This document shows, in pieces, positions 33,049-33,208 of a DNA stretch of 33,208 bases. Every line of letters starts with the position of its first letter. Within the stretch, counting starts at the first letter, position 1. The DNA comes from an uncultured Shimia sp. (GTDB lineage Bacteria > Pseudomonadota > Alphaproteobacteria > Rhodobacterales > Rhodobacteraceae). The notes beneath the pieces are model-generated. The model did no database searches and had not been told where the DNA came from. It saw nothing but the letters and a program-made list of their open reading frames with translations. The position numbers and the translations under genes were made by a program. The stretch lies in NCBI RefSeq assembly GCF_913054185.1, contig NZ_CAJXIV010000037.1:1-33208 (forward strand), given 5' to 3'.

Positions 33049-33208
33049 CAAGTCGCCCTTGGCTTGGCTGCGCACAGACAAGCGGACTTTACTATAAAGC
33101 TAAGCAGCTTTCACTAAGGGCTCGAAACCGCCTTGCGACGGTGCGGCAGCACACCTGAAGCGAAATCACATGGATCCTTAGTGGCGGATGACTAGTGTCA
33201 GCCCAAAG
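33049..33208. other. Right-edge non-coding sequence with small hairpin
   Basis: 160 bp with no gene seen. AAAGCT-AAGC-AGCTTT at 33096-33111 is a 6-bp hairpin 48 bp after the cysteine-rich peptide gene. It has no following T-run, so it is a weak terminator candidate. Confidence 0.4.

Overview
The window looks like a chromosomal segment of a marine alphaproteobacterium, most likely the Roseobacter group of Rhodobacteraceae. The reasons are a moderately high G+C content, the type VI secretion (T6SS) gene order, paired envelope genes of types common in that group, and a decayed integrase whose best remembered relatives are rhodobacteral. The taxonomy is inference; there is no rRNA or tRNA gene here.

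Left end (1-4.0 kb, minus strand): the end of a T6SS locus, with tssH/clpV, a DUF2169 accessory gene and the first codons of a further, translationally coupled gene. Divergent from clpV, 4.1-9.7 kb on the plus strand is a co-directional run of a membrane-anchored Ser/Thr kinase, an outer-membrane beta-barrel protein, a secreted caspase-like (C14) protein and a coiled-coil lipoprotein. It is met tail to tail by a glycine-zipper lipoprotein gene (minus). This kinase/barrel/caspase/lipoprotein group is the best candidate here for a poorly described envelope system tied to T6SS.

Middle (10.9-17.6 kb): a translationally close DUF3300-DUF2950 pair of exported proteins. Then comes a signalling module in which an exported SUOX-fold-like protein and a large hybrid histidine kinase (PAS-HisKA-HATPase-REC-HPt) lie on the minus strand, divergent from a NarL/LuxR-type response regulator.

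17.6-26.4 kb, all minus: a compact alginate-type exopolysaccharide locus. In transcriptional order it has an Alg44-like PilZ/HlyD protein, Alg8-like glycosyltransferase, mannose-1-phosphate guanylyltransferase/isomerase, a strong terminator, AlgD-like GDP-mannose dehydrogenase, and a large RTX protein with a propeller-like core. Precursor synthesis and inner-membrane polymerisation are encoded, but no periplasmic, outer-membrane, lyase or epimerase genes are seen. A run of 19 G lies 280 bp upstream of the first gene.

26.8-29.5 kb: a YceI-OmpA fusion protein divergent from a second caspase-like protein that carries a C-terminal CxxCH motif. 29.5-33.2 kb is gene-poor and visibly more A/T-rich. 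It holds a frameshifted tyrosine-integrase remnant, a palindrome, an unrecognised exported 533-residue protein and, 9 bp after it, a tiny exported cysteine-rich peptide. This end looks like an accessory or island region.
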